From contig NZ_JAERRB010000010.1 of assembly GCF_016735595.1 (NCBI RefSeq), positions 124,001 to 188,000 of the forward strand: a stretch of DNA of 64,000 nucleotides, given 5' to 3'. The stretch is from Chryseolinea lacunae (GTDB lineage: Bacteria > Bacteroidota > Bacteroidia > Cytophagales > Cyclobacteriaceae). Each line of letters begins with the position of its first letter. Position 1 is the stretch's first letter. The position numbers were made by a program, and so were the translations under genes. Of the stretch, positions 46,001-52,852 are shown piece after piece. The notes below the pieces were generated by a model. It was not told the DNA's origin. It saw nothing but the letters and a program-made list of their open reading frames with translations, and did no database searches.

Positions 46001-47053
46001 GTGTCGGTGTTGAATGGCTTTGCATTCGACCATGTCTACATCGGCGAAAAGAACCGGAATGTGCTGGTGGAACATTTCACCAACACGAGCTCGCCCAGTG
46101 TTTTTGCGGATACCTACTTGAAAGACCTATACGACGTGGAGAAAGCCGCGAAAGATTCTTCCGACTTTTTCTCGATTCAATACCACATGTCGTCGCCGCA
46201 GTTTGATCCGCTGAACAGAGATAACCCGGTTGATCCGGAAGCGCGTGCACTGTTCTACGGAGTGTCGCAGGCGCCAACCACGATCATGGACGGTATTCAG
46301 GGCCAGTATTTCAACACCGTGTTCACGGGCGGCTACGCGAAAATAACGCGTGACGAAATTGACCGTCGTGCGCTGGAAGATCCGCGGTTCGCCATCAAGA
46401 TCGACAGCGTGCAAGAATCCGGCAACAACACCCTCATGCGTCCCCGGATCACGTATACCTACATCGATTCAACCAAGACGCTCAGCGGGCCGATCATCCT
46501 GCAAGCTGCGTTGATTGAGCGTGGGGCAGCGGGAATGGGAAGCAACGTGGTGCGCAAACTCTTGCTGCAAAGCGAAGGACGCACAGTGAACCGTTCGTGG
46601 GTGAAGGGAGACTTTGAGTTGGCCACGATCGAATATGACGTGAACGTTCCTATTCTGAATTCCGACAGCCTTTTCCTGGTGGCGTTTGTGCAGGAGCAAA
46701 ACACTCCGAGACGAATACTGCAATCCAACATTGTTCCTACCGGCCGCAAGAAAGGCGTGCTGATTGTGGGCGTGGACGATCCAATCCTGGCGGAGCTGAA
46801 TGGATTAAACATCTATCCCAACCCGGCAACCAAGCTGCTGAACTTCAGCACCGACATCGTGTTGAAAAATGGCTACACCTGGAAGCTTGTCGATCAACGC
46901 GGCGTGACCGTGCTGGCTGGAAACCTGAACCGTGACTTCACCCAGGGGCCGCAGCAAGTGGACGTGAGTGGTCTCGCCAACGGCATCTATGTGATGTCGA
47001 TTCAGACGGGACAGTCGTCGGTGGTTTACCGCAAGATCGCGGTGATGAATTAA
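37076..47053 (+). CDS. Giant T9SS-exported surface protein with 14 Ig-like domains
   Basis: A 3325-residue protein. Signal peptide 1-26; N-terminal beta-sandwich (about 30-280); 14 Ig-like domains of 83-87 residues (about 374-1575), each with a Cys near the start, YQW in the middle and GxYTV-GxC near the end; six PKD-like modules (about 1575-2128) with CSG/CTG motifs; three modules ending LTTNDPD-GPC (about 2128-2415); two PKD domains with WNFGDGD (about 2600-2785); a jelly-roll-like region (2790-2990); an Omp28-like thioredoxin-fold region whose expected Cys pair is missing (VEHFTNTSSPS, about 2995); and a T9SS type A sorting domain with LNIYPNPATK (about 3241-3325). Likely a surface adhesin or gliding-type filament anchored after T9SS secretion. 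Confidence 0.9.
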   Translation: MVRFYKGLRFLFIIGIALLKPYFGAAQCNFTNLNSSYCSTDASFTLTGGTTYYGPGVSGSTFAPATAGVGTHTLYTTNGTANTYTVSTAGVYSPDPSAATTVTFPSLPADESSASTGIGFNFTFFGNTYSTLTINANGYLTFGTSNSGMNQTLPNTTAPNNLIAGAWDNLDISTGGTVTRVLVGSAPRRKFIVNFNAVRHAGAAQSVTFQIQLHESTNIIEVHSQNIQFDGGMGMTQGIENAAGTVANAVPGRNNTSWTAASDYVAFIPSCTAQKVVTISGPPSPVVPTTVTNTICTGATAQFTIPTQNNVSYQLWRVSDNSVLSTTYNGTGSSLVMSSNALTATTDIKIHAVNTVTGCQADVYSFSTITVLDPPAITAQPTATQSICEGSNASFSVTATGSALTYQWHKNGVNIPSANASTYSIPNIATADGATYTVTVSNACTSVTSNGSVLTVWEKPEITVNPSSATLCAGNSASFTVNPGVTTSPGYQWYKGAAIIGGATSATYTIPTINAASAGTYSVVVSGSCGPSATSTNATLTVRALTAITTQPAAAQAICEGSPASFTVVASGTGPITYQWRKNGVVIGAPNAATYTIPSITPTDAATYTVVVSNACNSVTSSGSVLTVQRTVQVTTPPAAQVVCEGAPATFTVDAGPTTNPTYQWYKGVTLIGGATSATYSIPATTTADAATYSVSVGGTCGSSILTGAALTVNTAPAITVQPASVAQCEGLGAAFSVTATGTALTYQWRKNGVNIAGQTSSSLSLSNISAADNGTYTVTVTGTCTPPVVSNGAVLTVQERPEITAGPSGQIVCEGAAVNLSVNAGVTTNPTYQWAKGGVDISGATGSTYSIPSAVASDAGSYTVTVSGTCTSPVLSAAANVVVNSAPVISVQPVPSQAVCEGNGASFSVTASGTALTYQWKKNGVDIGGATSATYSISSVSASNSGTYTVAVSGTCFPAVVSNGSVLTVRETPEIIAGPAGQTVCEGATVNFTVNAGVTTNPTYQWAKGGTDILGATSATYSIPGATASNAGSYTVRVSGACNPPITSVAAILVVNVAPVITSQPVSGQAVCEGNNASFSVTATGTSLTYQWKKNGVDIAGASAATYTILSVSASDNATYTVAVSGVCSPALVSNGSVLTVNEIPEVITGPSDQTVCEGAAVTFTVDAGVTTNPTYQWAKDGTDISGATSATYTISSVVAADAGDYTVIVGGACPAPAVVPTATLTVNVAPVITAQPTPSQAICEGSGVTFSIAATGTALTYQWKKNGVDIAGAQSASYSIANVVTASSGTYTVAVSGTCFPAVVSDGAVLTVREVPEIITGPSSQSVCTGGTVSFTVNPGVTTSPTYQWFRNGTPIAGSSATLTIASATLANAGNYTVRVSGACSPFVTSAPATLTVNTPPVIVTQPAPSQAICEGNGATFSVNATGTALTYQWRKNGVDISGAQSATYSISSLVSADAGTYTVFVAGTCAPGVISAASVLNVQEKPEIIIPPAGQTLCEGNSITFTVNAGVTTSPVYQWYKDGVTPVGTNSPSFTISSVTTADAGSYTVDVSGTCGPNVVSGPAVLNVNRVPDASASDASICTGQFTNIAITNPNSVSGTAFTWTVQSAVNVTGASAGSGNLISQMLSVSDGVNQGSVTYLIQPSAAGCNGLAYAVNVIVKPIPTAAASPQSICSGSNTSVNILNPNGVSGTTFSWIVFSTTNVTGASAGSGPTIIQNLTSSDGINSGTVTYRITPTAGGCPGNSVDVTVTVNPKPVITNSATSLSQEICSGASLNFLPTASITGTTFSWSSVVIGSLTSVSASGNGAITDSPVNSSSATGFIIYTITPSYSGCSGSPVFYVVTVRPTPNAFASPQTICSGQSTSISITNPNGVSGTNFVWTVFSSPNVTGASGGSGNTISQLLSSSDNLTNGVVTYRIVPSANGCPGAPFFVTATVKPVPVITNSVSSLSQQICSDIALSFVPTSSIAGTVFNWTGNISGPIDPASVTASSSGSITDAPKNTGNIVGTVVYRIAPQHNGCAGVPVDFIVTVNPLPSASAADLVICSGQTAVVNISPAPQNVAGTTFIWTATPTLNVTGAADGDGSVISQTLSTTNSVAGSVVYAITPTANTCPGIVKYVTVTVNPIASVNAGADFAVCEPISIPVSGTLSGSATSGAWSIVSGMGAGTISGSTVAGNIVTATYTVAGGDIGGNVVLRLTTNDPDASGPCSIASDDVSIAVNRQARVTLPADYVVCEPSLINLTGTLSGSSSSGLWSKVAGVGTLSATSVTGSTAAAMYNVALPGDVTNTLTFRLTTNDPDGFGPCVAEHADINIHINESAKVSAGADFQVCEDKVVNLNGSFSGTTSTVTWSGGSGASRFSSVSNPTATYSLTPADITAGSITLTLTTNDPDSGGPCGPASDQVFIKVNKLPIVSFFNLKSAYAENNPIEVLEGFPAPPGGVFTGPGIIAGTSQFNPATAGYGLIAVTYTYTDGNSCVNSFTRNTVVNPVTTIDFDIEKQTTDVNGLPQICAESGSLRLIGYPSVNDPTSLGPTFFSSADPAIAPRISSITTGSNTEFYLNTIGLVAGSYSMSYTFKNTAGAETILTKTFTVFPAPKAIININNGTCIKDDVIFKDNSFIPLGTTVTYAWTYGEGGNGNDGVSRDPSYRYQASGLKHVTLTVTTNQGCSNIAEQDIRIGPVPVVDFSSTKFCSGLETTEFKDATVTGGFSTVADYSWNFGDGDVVAGAAGAPVTEGGNNSGTYTEPKHRYTQFKVYDVELTVTTNDGCTAARTKKIFILDYNIPSPTAGYSIDFANGPGSWVAVTTPSGTPSDTSWVFGPPNGNNIKPSAAGHNAWWTGGNPNAATDFGTYYNNENSQVIGPCLNLENLKRPMIAINYWCEAQPGFDGAVVQYSVDGGNNWETIGNADGYGINWYSKRDVSSEPGGQDNFAWSDTTRQWHNARFNLDKIPVNKRALVVFRVAFASNDDNQKVSVLNGFAFDHVYIGEKNRNVLVEHFTNTSSPSVFADTYLKDLYDVEKAAKDSSDFFSIQYHMSSPQFDPLNRDNPVDPEARALFYGVSQAPTTIMDGIQGQYFNTVFTGGYAKITRDEIDRRALEDPRFAIKIDSVQESGNNTLMRPRITYTYIDSTKTLSGPIILQAALIERGAAGMGSNVVRKLLLQSEGRTVNRSWVKGDFELATIEYDVNVPILNSDSLFLVAFVQEQNTPRRILQSNIVPTGRKKGVLIVGVDDPILAELNGLNIYPNPATKLLNFSTDIVLKNGYTWKLVDQRGVTVLAGNLNRDFTQGPQQVDVSGLANGIYVMSIQTGQSSVVYRKIAVMN
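38200..41800 (+). repeat. Tandem Ig-domain repeats with 516-base two-domain period
   Basis: The Tyr codon of the TYQW core of alternate domains falls at 38291, 38807, 39314, 39830, 40346, 40862 and 41375: intervals of 516, 507, 516, 516, 516 and 513 bases. Odd domains carry GTALTYQW-KNGV; even domains carry GVTTNPTYQW-KGG. The unit that duplicated was therefore a pair of domains. All changes are whole codons. Confidence 0.88.
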
Positions 47054-47072
47054 GAGAAAACTATTTGAGGGT

Positions 47073-48983
47073 TTAAGGCAGCGCCTCTTTTGCCAGTTCC
47101 GGGAGGATAACATCGCATTGGCGGATAAAATCCGACACCACGCGCGGTATCTCATCGAGCTTGGTGAGCTGCTTGCTGTTCTCTTCGATGAAGAGAATGT
47201 TTGCGCGCAGGTTGTTCAGCCCCATGAGTGTGAACGACGGTTTGATTTGATGGGCCAGTCGCGCCAGCTTTTCCCAATCCGAATTTTCGATGGCAGTCTT
47301 CATGTCGGTAAGCACCGGTGGAATGGTTTGCGTAAAGGTCAACACCATTTCGCGGATAAACTCTTCGTTGTTTCCGGACACTGACCGGAGGTACTCGAGG
47401 TTGTAGGGTTTTGCTTTGGTACTCACTTTCTTTTTTGACTTTTGAATCGGCGTGATCTTCAGATCATTGAACAATTTCCGATACAGATCGTCAGGCGTGA
47501 ACGGTTTGGGGAGGTAGTCGTTCATGCCGGCGGCAATACATTTTTCTACATCGGTTTTGGTGGCATTGGCCGTGAGGGCCAGCACGGGGATGTTGCACAG
47601 GGGAGCATCCATCATGCGGATGGCTTTCGTGGTTTCATAGCCATCCATCACAGGCATCTGGATGTCCATAAGCACCACATCGTATTCCTGGTTCTTTATT
47701 TTCTCAAGCGCCACCAATCCGTTTTCGGCGGTGTCGGTGAAGCATTGCCAGTTCTTCAGAATACTCTTGGCATAGAGGCGGTTGATATCGTTGTCTTCCA
47801 CCAGCAGCACATAGAGTTGGGAGGCGTTCACTTCCTTCAACGCCTTTTCATTTTTGGGCGATGTGACCGAGAAACCGCTGGCCTTGCCCACGGCATACGG
47901 CACCAGCACAATGAACGCGGAGCCCACATGTTCTTTGCTCTTCACGGTGATGCTGCCGTTTTGCAATTCGACAAGTTGTTTCACAATGGTGAGGCCCAGT
48001 CCGGTGCCGCCATATTTGCGCGTCACGCTGGCGTCGGCCTGGCTAAAGCTTTCAAAGATGGTGTTCAGCTTTTCATCGGGAATGCCCACGCCAGTGTCGA
48101 TCACTTCGAGGCGCACCCAGCACATGTTTTTCTGTTCGCGCTCCAGGCTGCAAATCACTTTAATCGAGCCATTGTGCGTGAACTTCACCGCGTTGCTGAT
48201 GAGGTTTATGAGAATCTGGTTCAACCGCACCGGGTCGCCCAGCAAAATCCGGTTCAGCTTTTCGTCGATTTGGTATTCGAGCGAAATGCGTTTCTCGCGG
48301 GCCTGATAGGTGAAAGTGCTTAGCAGCGAGGGAACTATGTCGTTGAGGTTGAAGGCAATCTTCTCTAGCCGGAGTTTCCCCGACTCGATGGCGGCTAGGT
48401 CGAGGATGTCGTTGATGATCACCTTCAGGTTTTCGGCCGAGTGGCGAATGGCGTTCAGGTAGGTTTCGCGTTCTTCGGGGCTGGGGTTTTGTCCCAGCAG
48501 GTTGGCCATGCCGGCGATGCCGTTGATAGGTGTGCGGATTTCGTGGCTCATGTTGGCCAGAAACTGCTCTTTGGCTTTTTGCAGCCTCACCAATTCGGCT
48601 TCGTTTTCTTTTCGCTGCGTGATGTCGCGACAGTCGAGGATGAAGCCTGCCAGACCTTCTTTGTGTTTCAGGTTGATGGCGTTGAATTCCAGGTAGCGAT
48701 AGGAGAGGTCCTTGCACAAAAACTGGAACTCCACGTTTTCGGTATAGGCCCGTTTCTGACTTTTCTTGAATTGCTCCTTCAGGTCTTCAACAGACGTGGG
48801 GAGCACATAGTCGAAGAAGTTTTTGCCGATGAGGCTCTTGGAGCGGTAGCCCAGGGTTTCGTGCACGGAAGCATTGTGGTAGCGTATCTTGCCGGTGAAA
48901 TCAACAATAAAGATGATATCCGATCCGTCTTCCACCACGGCCTCATAGAAGGCCCCTTTGTTTACGTAGTTCTGAAGCTTCAT
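47073..48983 (-). CDS. Hybrid sensor histidine kinase (PAS-HisKA-HATPase-REC-HPt)
   Basis: A 636-residue phosphorelay kinase. PAS domain about 10-125 (IIFIVDFTGKIRYHNASVHE); HisKA with phospho-acceptor H147 in NMSHEIRTP; HATPase_c with the N box NLISNAVKFTHNG, DTGVGIP and GGTGLGL; receiver domain about 390-505 with D440 in VLMDIQMPVMDG; HPt domain at the C-terminus with H578 in RLAHQIKPSFTLMG. No membrane segment was found, so it should sense a cytoplasmic signal through PAS. It lies 12 bases after the response regulator gene on the same strand, and is convergent with the giant gene (19 bases between stops). Confidence 0.95.
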   Translation of the reverse strand: MKLQNYVNKGAFYEAVVEDGSDIIFIVDFTGKIRYHNASVHETLGYRSKSLIGKNFFDYVLPTSVEDLKEQFKKSQKRAYTENVEFQFLCKDLSYRYLEFNAINLKHKEGLAGFILDCRDITQRKENEAELVRLQKAKEQFLANMSHEIRTPINGIAGMANLLGQNPSPEERETYLNAIRHSAENLKVIINDILDLAAIESGKLRLEKIAFNLNDIVPSLLSTFTYQAREKRISLEYQIDEKLNRILLGDPVRLNQILINLISNAVKFTHNGSIKVICSLEREQKNMCWVRLEVIDTGVGIPDEKLNTIFESFSQADASVTRKYGGTGLGLTIVKQLVELQNGSITVKSKEHVGSAFIVLVPYAVGKASGFSVTSPKNEKALKEVNASQLYVLLVEDNDINRLYAKSILKNWQCFTDTAENGLVALEKIKNQEYDVVLMDIQMPVMDGYETTKAIRMMDAPLCNIPVLALTANATKTDVEKCIAAGMNDYLPKPFTPDDLYRKLFNDLKITPIQKSKKKVSTKAKPYNLEYLRSVSGNNEEFIREMVLTFTQTIPPVLTDMKTAIENSDWEKLARLAHQIKPSFTLMGLNNLRANILFIEENSKQLTKLDEIPRVVSDFIRQCDVILPELAKEALP

Positions 48984-48995
48984 GCCAATGGTTCC

Positions 48996-50357
48996 CTAGA
49001 TGCCTGCTTCTTCCATTTCTTTCAGGTAGCGGTAGAGCGACGACTTGCCGATGTCGAGCTTGCGCGCCACTTCCAGCACATTGTTATCGTATTTGTTGAG
49101 GAAGTGCCGGATGATCCGATACATAAATTCCTGCATGGTCATTTCCTGATAGAGGAACGATTCCATCCGCGCGGTGCTGTTGAAGCTGATATCCTGCGGG
49201 CGTATCTCCTGGTCTTCGGCCATCACCGCCGAGAGTTCGATGATGGATTTTAGTTCGCGGATGTTTCCGGGGAAGGGATATTGTAACAGTTTCTCCTGGG
49301 CTTCGGTTGTTATTTTAAACTTGCGCATCTGGTTTTCCTGAGCAAACTGATCCAGGAAATGTTTAGCAACGAGCAACACGTCGTTGCCACGCTCGCGGAG
49401 CGGCGGCAATAGAATGGGAAGTCCGAGCAAGCGGTAGTATAAGTCCTCCCTAAAGCGTCCACCCTTAACCTCCTCAGCCAAATCTTTGTGTGTGGCGGCA
49501 ATGATGCGTACGTCGAGTTTGATAACCTGGTTTCCGCCGATGCGGGTCACTTCGCGTTCTTGCAACACGCGCAGCAACTTGGCTTGCAGGTTCAGGTCCA
49601 TTTCACCGATCTCGTCCAGAAAGATACTGCCACCTTCCGATTCTTCGAACTTGCCGATGCGCCGGGTCACGGCACCGGTGAAGGCGCCTTTCTCGTGACC
49701 AAACAGTTCGCTTTCAATAAGCTCGCGGGGTATGGCCGCGATGTTGACGGCGACAAACGGTTTATTTTTACGTTTGGAGTTATAGTGTATTGCCTTGGCA
49801 ACTAGTTCTTTACCGGTTCCTGTTTCACCCGAAATGCTAACCGAAATATTGGTCTGCACAGCCTTTTCCAGCAGCGCGAACGTGCGGCGGATGGCCGGGC
49901 TGGTGCCGATGATGCTTTTCTCAAATTCGTATTTTTCGGAGATCTCTTTCTTGAGGTGGTCGATCTCCTTAATGAGAGAGGTTTTGTTTCGGGCGTTGTT
50001 GATGGAGTTGAGGAGCCGCTCTTTTGTTTCGTGATCCTTCGAAATGTAGTCGTAGGCTCCGGACTTGAGCAGTTCAACGGCCGTATGGATTTTCTCCTGG
50101 GCCGACACAATGATGACGTTGATGTTGGGGTCGTGGCTTCGGATCTGGCTCAGCACTTTTTCGCCGGGCATGTCGGGCAGGGAATAGTCGAGCGTGATGA
50201 CGGCGGGGTTTCGGTACAAGTTGGCGAGACAATCTTTGCCCGTGGTGTAGTACTCCACCTCATAATCCGGGTTGAGGCCCAGAACATATTTTAGGAATTT
50301 GGTGTAGGCAGGGTCATCTTCAACAACAAAGATCTTAACAGGGTCTTTTTCGTACAT
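48996..50357 (-). CDS. NtrC-type sigma-54 response regulator
   Basis: A 453-residue regulator with a receiver domain (1-125, acceptor D57 in VITLDYSLPDM), a sigma-54 AAA+ domain with Walker A GETGTGKE (177-184), canonical GAFTGA (224-229), FLDEIGEM and FREDLYYRL, and a C-terminal Fis-type helix-turn-helix (NNVLEVARKLDIGKSSLYRY). The adjacent hybrid kinase with an HPt domain is the natural phosphodonor. Targets are unknown; the upstream STAND/giant-protein operon is a candidate by position only, and no clear -24/-12 site was found there. Confidence 0.94.
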   Translation of the reverse strand: MYEKDPVKIFVVEDDPAYTKFLKYVLGLNPDYEVEYYTTGKDCLANLYRNPAVITLDYSLPDMPGEKVLSQIRSHDPNINVIIVSAQEKIHTAVELLKSGAYDYISKDHETKERLLNSINNARNKTSLIKEIDHLKKEISEKYEFEKSIIGTSPAIRRTFALLEKAVQTNISVSISGETGTGKELVAKAIHYNSKRKNKPFVAVNIAAIPRELIESELFGHEKGAFTGAVTRRIGKFEESEGGSIFLDEIGEMDLNLQAKLLRVLQEREVTRIGGNQVIKLDVRIIAATHKDLAEEVKGGRFREDLYYRLLGLPILLPPLRERGNDVLLVAKHFLDQFAQENQMRKFKITTEAQEKLLQYPFPGNIRELKSIIELSAVMAEDQEIRPQDISFNSTARMESFLYQEMTMQEFMYRIIRHFLNKYDNNVLEVARKLDIGKSSLYRYLKEMEEAGI

Positions 50358-50538
50358 GATTCACGGTCAGGTTAAATATTACATTCTCCGCTCATGGCTA
50401 CTATCGGGTATGTTTCCTTGCCAGGCTTTCAAAAAAATACAAATCACTACAATATATGTCATTGGAGATAAAGAGGGGTAATTCGTGAAAAGAAAAATTT
50501 GGGAAAGTGCTTGATTTGGGAAATTTTGATTAGCTTTT

Positions 50539-51015
50539 ATGGTAGGTGTAATGATAAAAGAATTCGCACGGTTATCGGAAACAGAGACGGAGCTTATGCT
50601 GAAAGCCCCGTTGTTGGTGTGCATTCTTATTGCCGGCGCAGATGGAGATATCGACCGTAAGGAGATAAAGGAAGCCATCAACGTGGCCCAGTCAAAGTCG
50701 AAAGGCAAGACGGCACTCACGGGATATTTCAGGGAAGTCTCTCAGGATTTTGAGGACAAGCTGAAGATTCTTGTGCAAAGCTACCCCTACGAATCAACCC
50801 AGCGTACCCCGTTGCTCACCCAGGAGCTAGGGCAAATCAACGCCGTGTGGAAGAAGATTGACCAGGCCTTCGCCATCCAACTCTATCAGATGATGAAAGA
50901 GCTGGCCGCCAAGGTGGCGTCGTCCTCGGGTGGGCTATGGGGCATGAAATCGGTGAACACCGAAGAGGCCCGGCTCATTCAGCTGACCATGATCAGCGAC
51001 CCGGCTCAAAATTAA
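50539..51015 (+). CDS. TerB-like domain protein
   Basis: A 158-residue soluble helical protein. Residues about 15-80 match the TerB/DjlA-N pattern, with the acidic loop IAGADGDIDRKEIKEAINVA that in TerB binds metal, and a later helix with AVWKKIDQAFAIQLYQMM. It stands alone, divergent from the response regulator. Function unknown; TerB-like proteins are linked to membrane stress and metal binding. Confidence 0.78.
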   Translation: MVGVMIKEFARLSETETELMLKAPLLVCILIAGADGDIDRKEIKEAINVAQSKSKGKTALTGYFREVSQDFEDKLKILVQSYPYESTQRTPLLTQELGQINAVWKKIDQAFAIQLYQMMKELAAKVASSSGGLWGMKSVNTEEARLIQLTMISDPAQN

Positions 51016-51061
51016 TTTCCCCTTCCGGTTTCTTTTTTAGCGATCGTTTCGAAGCAATTTT

Positions 51062-51069
51062 CATCTTTG
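51062..51069 (+). promoter_or_regulatory. -7 box upstream of the rhomboid gene
   Basis: CATCTTTG followed by CACCC (7 of 8 to TAnnTTTG), 23 bases before the ATG at 51093. The -33 element is not clear. Confidence 0.45.
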
Positions 51070-51092
51070 CACCCTTGTAGCGTGCATGTGAT

Positions 51093-51656
51093 ATGGCTTC
51101 AGAATCTTCGGTGTTTGGCAGTTCCGTTGTTCCGTTCAGGCTCGTTTTTCTGATGTGGGCGGCGTTCTATCTTGAGATCGTGATCGGCATTCCGTTACGG
51201 GAGTTCGGCATCGTGCCCCGGACCCTTCACGGGTTGGTGGGCATTTTTGTGGCGCCCCTGCTGCACGGCGACATCCTTCATCTCATTTCGAACACCATTC
51301 CGCTGCTCTTTCTGGGCGTGGTGCTATTCTTCTTTTATAATAAGATTGGCGGCGCCGTGTTTTTTCGCGCCTATTTCTGGACCAACGCCCTGGTTTGGTT
51401 GTTTGCCCGTCCCGCCAACCACATTGGCGCCAGCGGCGTGGTGTATTCCCTGGCGTTCTTCCTCATCTTCTTTGGCATATTCCGACGCGATTTCCTGTCG
51501 CTTTTCATATCGGTGGTGGTGATCATTCTCTACGGCAGCGTGTTCTATGGCGTGTTGCCCACCGACCCAAGGGTGTCGTGGGAGTCGCATTTTGCCGGAG
51601 CGTTGGTGGGAATCGGTTCTGCCATTACCTTTAGCAACAAAAAGACCGTAAGCTGA
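51093..51656 (+). CDS. Rhomboid-family intramembrane serine protease
   Basis: A 187-residue membrane protein with five to six hydrophobic helices. The catalytic dyad is visible: Ser114 in GASGVVYSL and His166 in ESHFAGALVG; the upstream HLISN (H63, N67) matches the oxyanion-side helix. It is a compact rhomboid without extra cytoplasmic domains. Substrates are unknown. Its stop lies 4 bases before holA, so the two may be transcribed together. Confidence 0.92.
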   Translation: MASESSVFGSSVVPFRLVFLMWAAFYLEIVIGIPLREFGIVPRTLHGLVGIFVAPLLHGDILHLISNTIPLLFLGVVLFFFYNKIGGAVFFRAYFWTNALVWLFARPANHIGASGVVYSLAFFLIFFGIFRRDFLSLFISVVVIILYGSVFYGVLPTDPRVSWESHFAGALVGIGSAITFSNKKTVS

Positions 51657-51660
51657 AACC

Positions 51661-52695
51661 ATGGATGCAAGTGTAAAGAAGATATTGACAGACCTGAAAA
51701 GCAAGAAGTATGCACCTGTCTACTTTCTGCAAGGCGAAGAGACGTTCTACATCGACCTCATCTCAGACTATATTGAGAAGCATGTGCTGGCGGAATCGGA
51801 GCGGGGCTTTAACCAGGTGATTGTCTATGGCAAGGACGTGACCATGGCGACCATCCTAACCCATGCCCGCAGGTTCCCCATGATGGCCGAACGGCAGGTG
51901 GTGATCGTGAAGGAGGCGCAAGACATCCAGGACCTCAACAAAGACATCGGCGGCAAACTGCTGCTCGACTACCTCACCAAGCAAGTGCCCAGCACGGTGC
52001 TGGTGTTCTGTCACAAACACAAGTCGCTCGACAAGCGTCGTGAACTTGGCAAGAAGATCGACAAGCTGGCCGAGACCCTTACCACAAAAAAGATATACGA
52101 AAACCAGCTCCCGGAATTTGTTCTGGAATACACCAAAGACAAGAAGATCGCGATCGATGACCGGGCCGTGCAAAGCCTCTGCGAGTTTGTGGGCAACGAT
52201 CTGCATCGCCTCGCCAACGAGATCGACAAGATCATTATATCGCTTCAGGCAGGGGAGGGCATCACCGCCGAACGCGTGATGAACCAGGTGGGTGTGAGCA
52301 AGGAGTACAATATTTTTGAATTGCAAAAAGCCATTCTTCACCGCGACACGTTGCTCGCCAATAAAATTGTGAACTACTTCGAAAGCAACTCGAAGAAGAA
52401 TCCGATGATCCCCGTGGTGGCCTATCTCTATTCATTCTTCAGCAAGTTGCTCATTGCCACACAAGCTCCAGATAAGAGTGAGAAGGGACTAGCTAGTGAA
52501 CTGAAAGTGAGTCCCTATGCTGTGCGTGATTATAGTTTGGCTTTACGTCAATATCCCCTTCAAAGCATCATCGACAACATTGCGTCACTGAAAGAAGCCG
52601 ACTTGAAACTGAAAGGTGTGAACAACGGCTCGGCCGATGAAGGACAAATCTTCAGAGAGTTGGTGTGGCGACTCATGCACGTGATGAGCGCATAA
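51661..52695 (+). CDS. holA: DNA polymerase III subunit delta
   Basis: The clamp-loader subunit that opens the beta sliding clamp. The 344-residue product has the family N-terminus PVYFLQGEETFYIDLISDYI, RRFPMMAERQVVIVKEAQDI, LVFCHKHKSLDKRR, a helical middle with LHRLANEIDKIIIS, and the C-terminal collar helices (YAVRDYSLALRQYP, LKEADLKLKGVNNGSADEGQ). The N-terminal domain is AAA+-like without a Walker A motif, as normal for delta. Confidence 0.92.
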   Translation: MDASVKKILTDLKSKKYAPVYFLQGEETFYIDLISDYIEKHVLAESERGFNQVIVYGKDVTMATILTHARRFPMMAERQVVIVKEAQDIQDLNKDIGGKLLLDYLTKQVPSTVLVFCHKHKSLDKRRELGKKIDKLAETLTTKKIYENQLPEFVLEYTKDKKIAIDDRAVQSLCEFVGNDLHRLANEIDKIIISLQAGEGITAERVMNQVGVSKEYNIFELQKAILHRDTLLANKIVNYFESNSKKNPMIPVVAYLYSFFSKLLIATQAPDKSEKGLASELKVSPYAVRDYSLALRQYPLQSIIDNIASLKEADLKLKGVNNGSADEGQIFRELVWRLMHVMSA

Positions 52696-52852
52696 TTCAG
52701 GAACAAATTTGGACAATCACACCTTCGCGCATTACCTTTAAGTCCATGCAATTTGGGCAGCGGAATATTTTTTCAACTTATTTTTTTGGTTCTTTATTTG
52801 CAATAATTTTTTTGCAGCGCTGTTTTAGTCACACAACTCATACACCCGTGTA

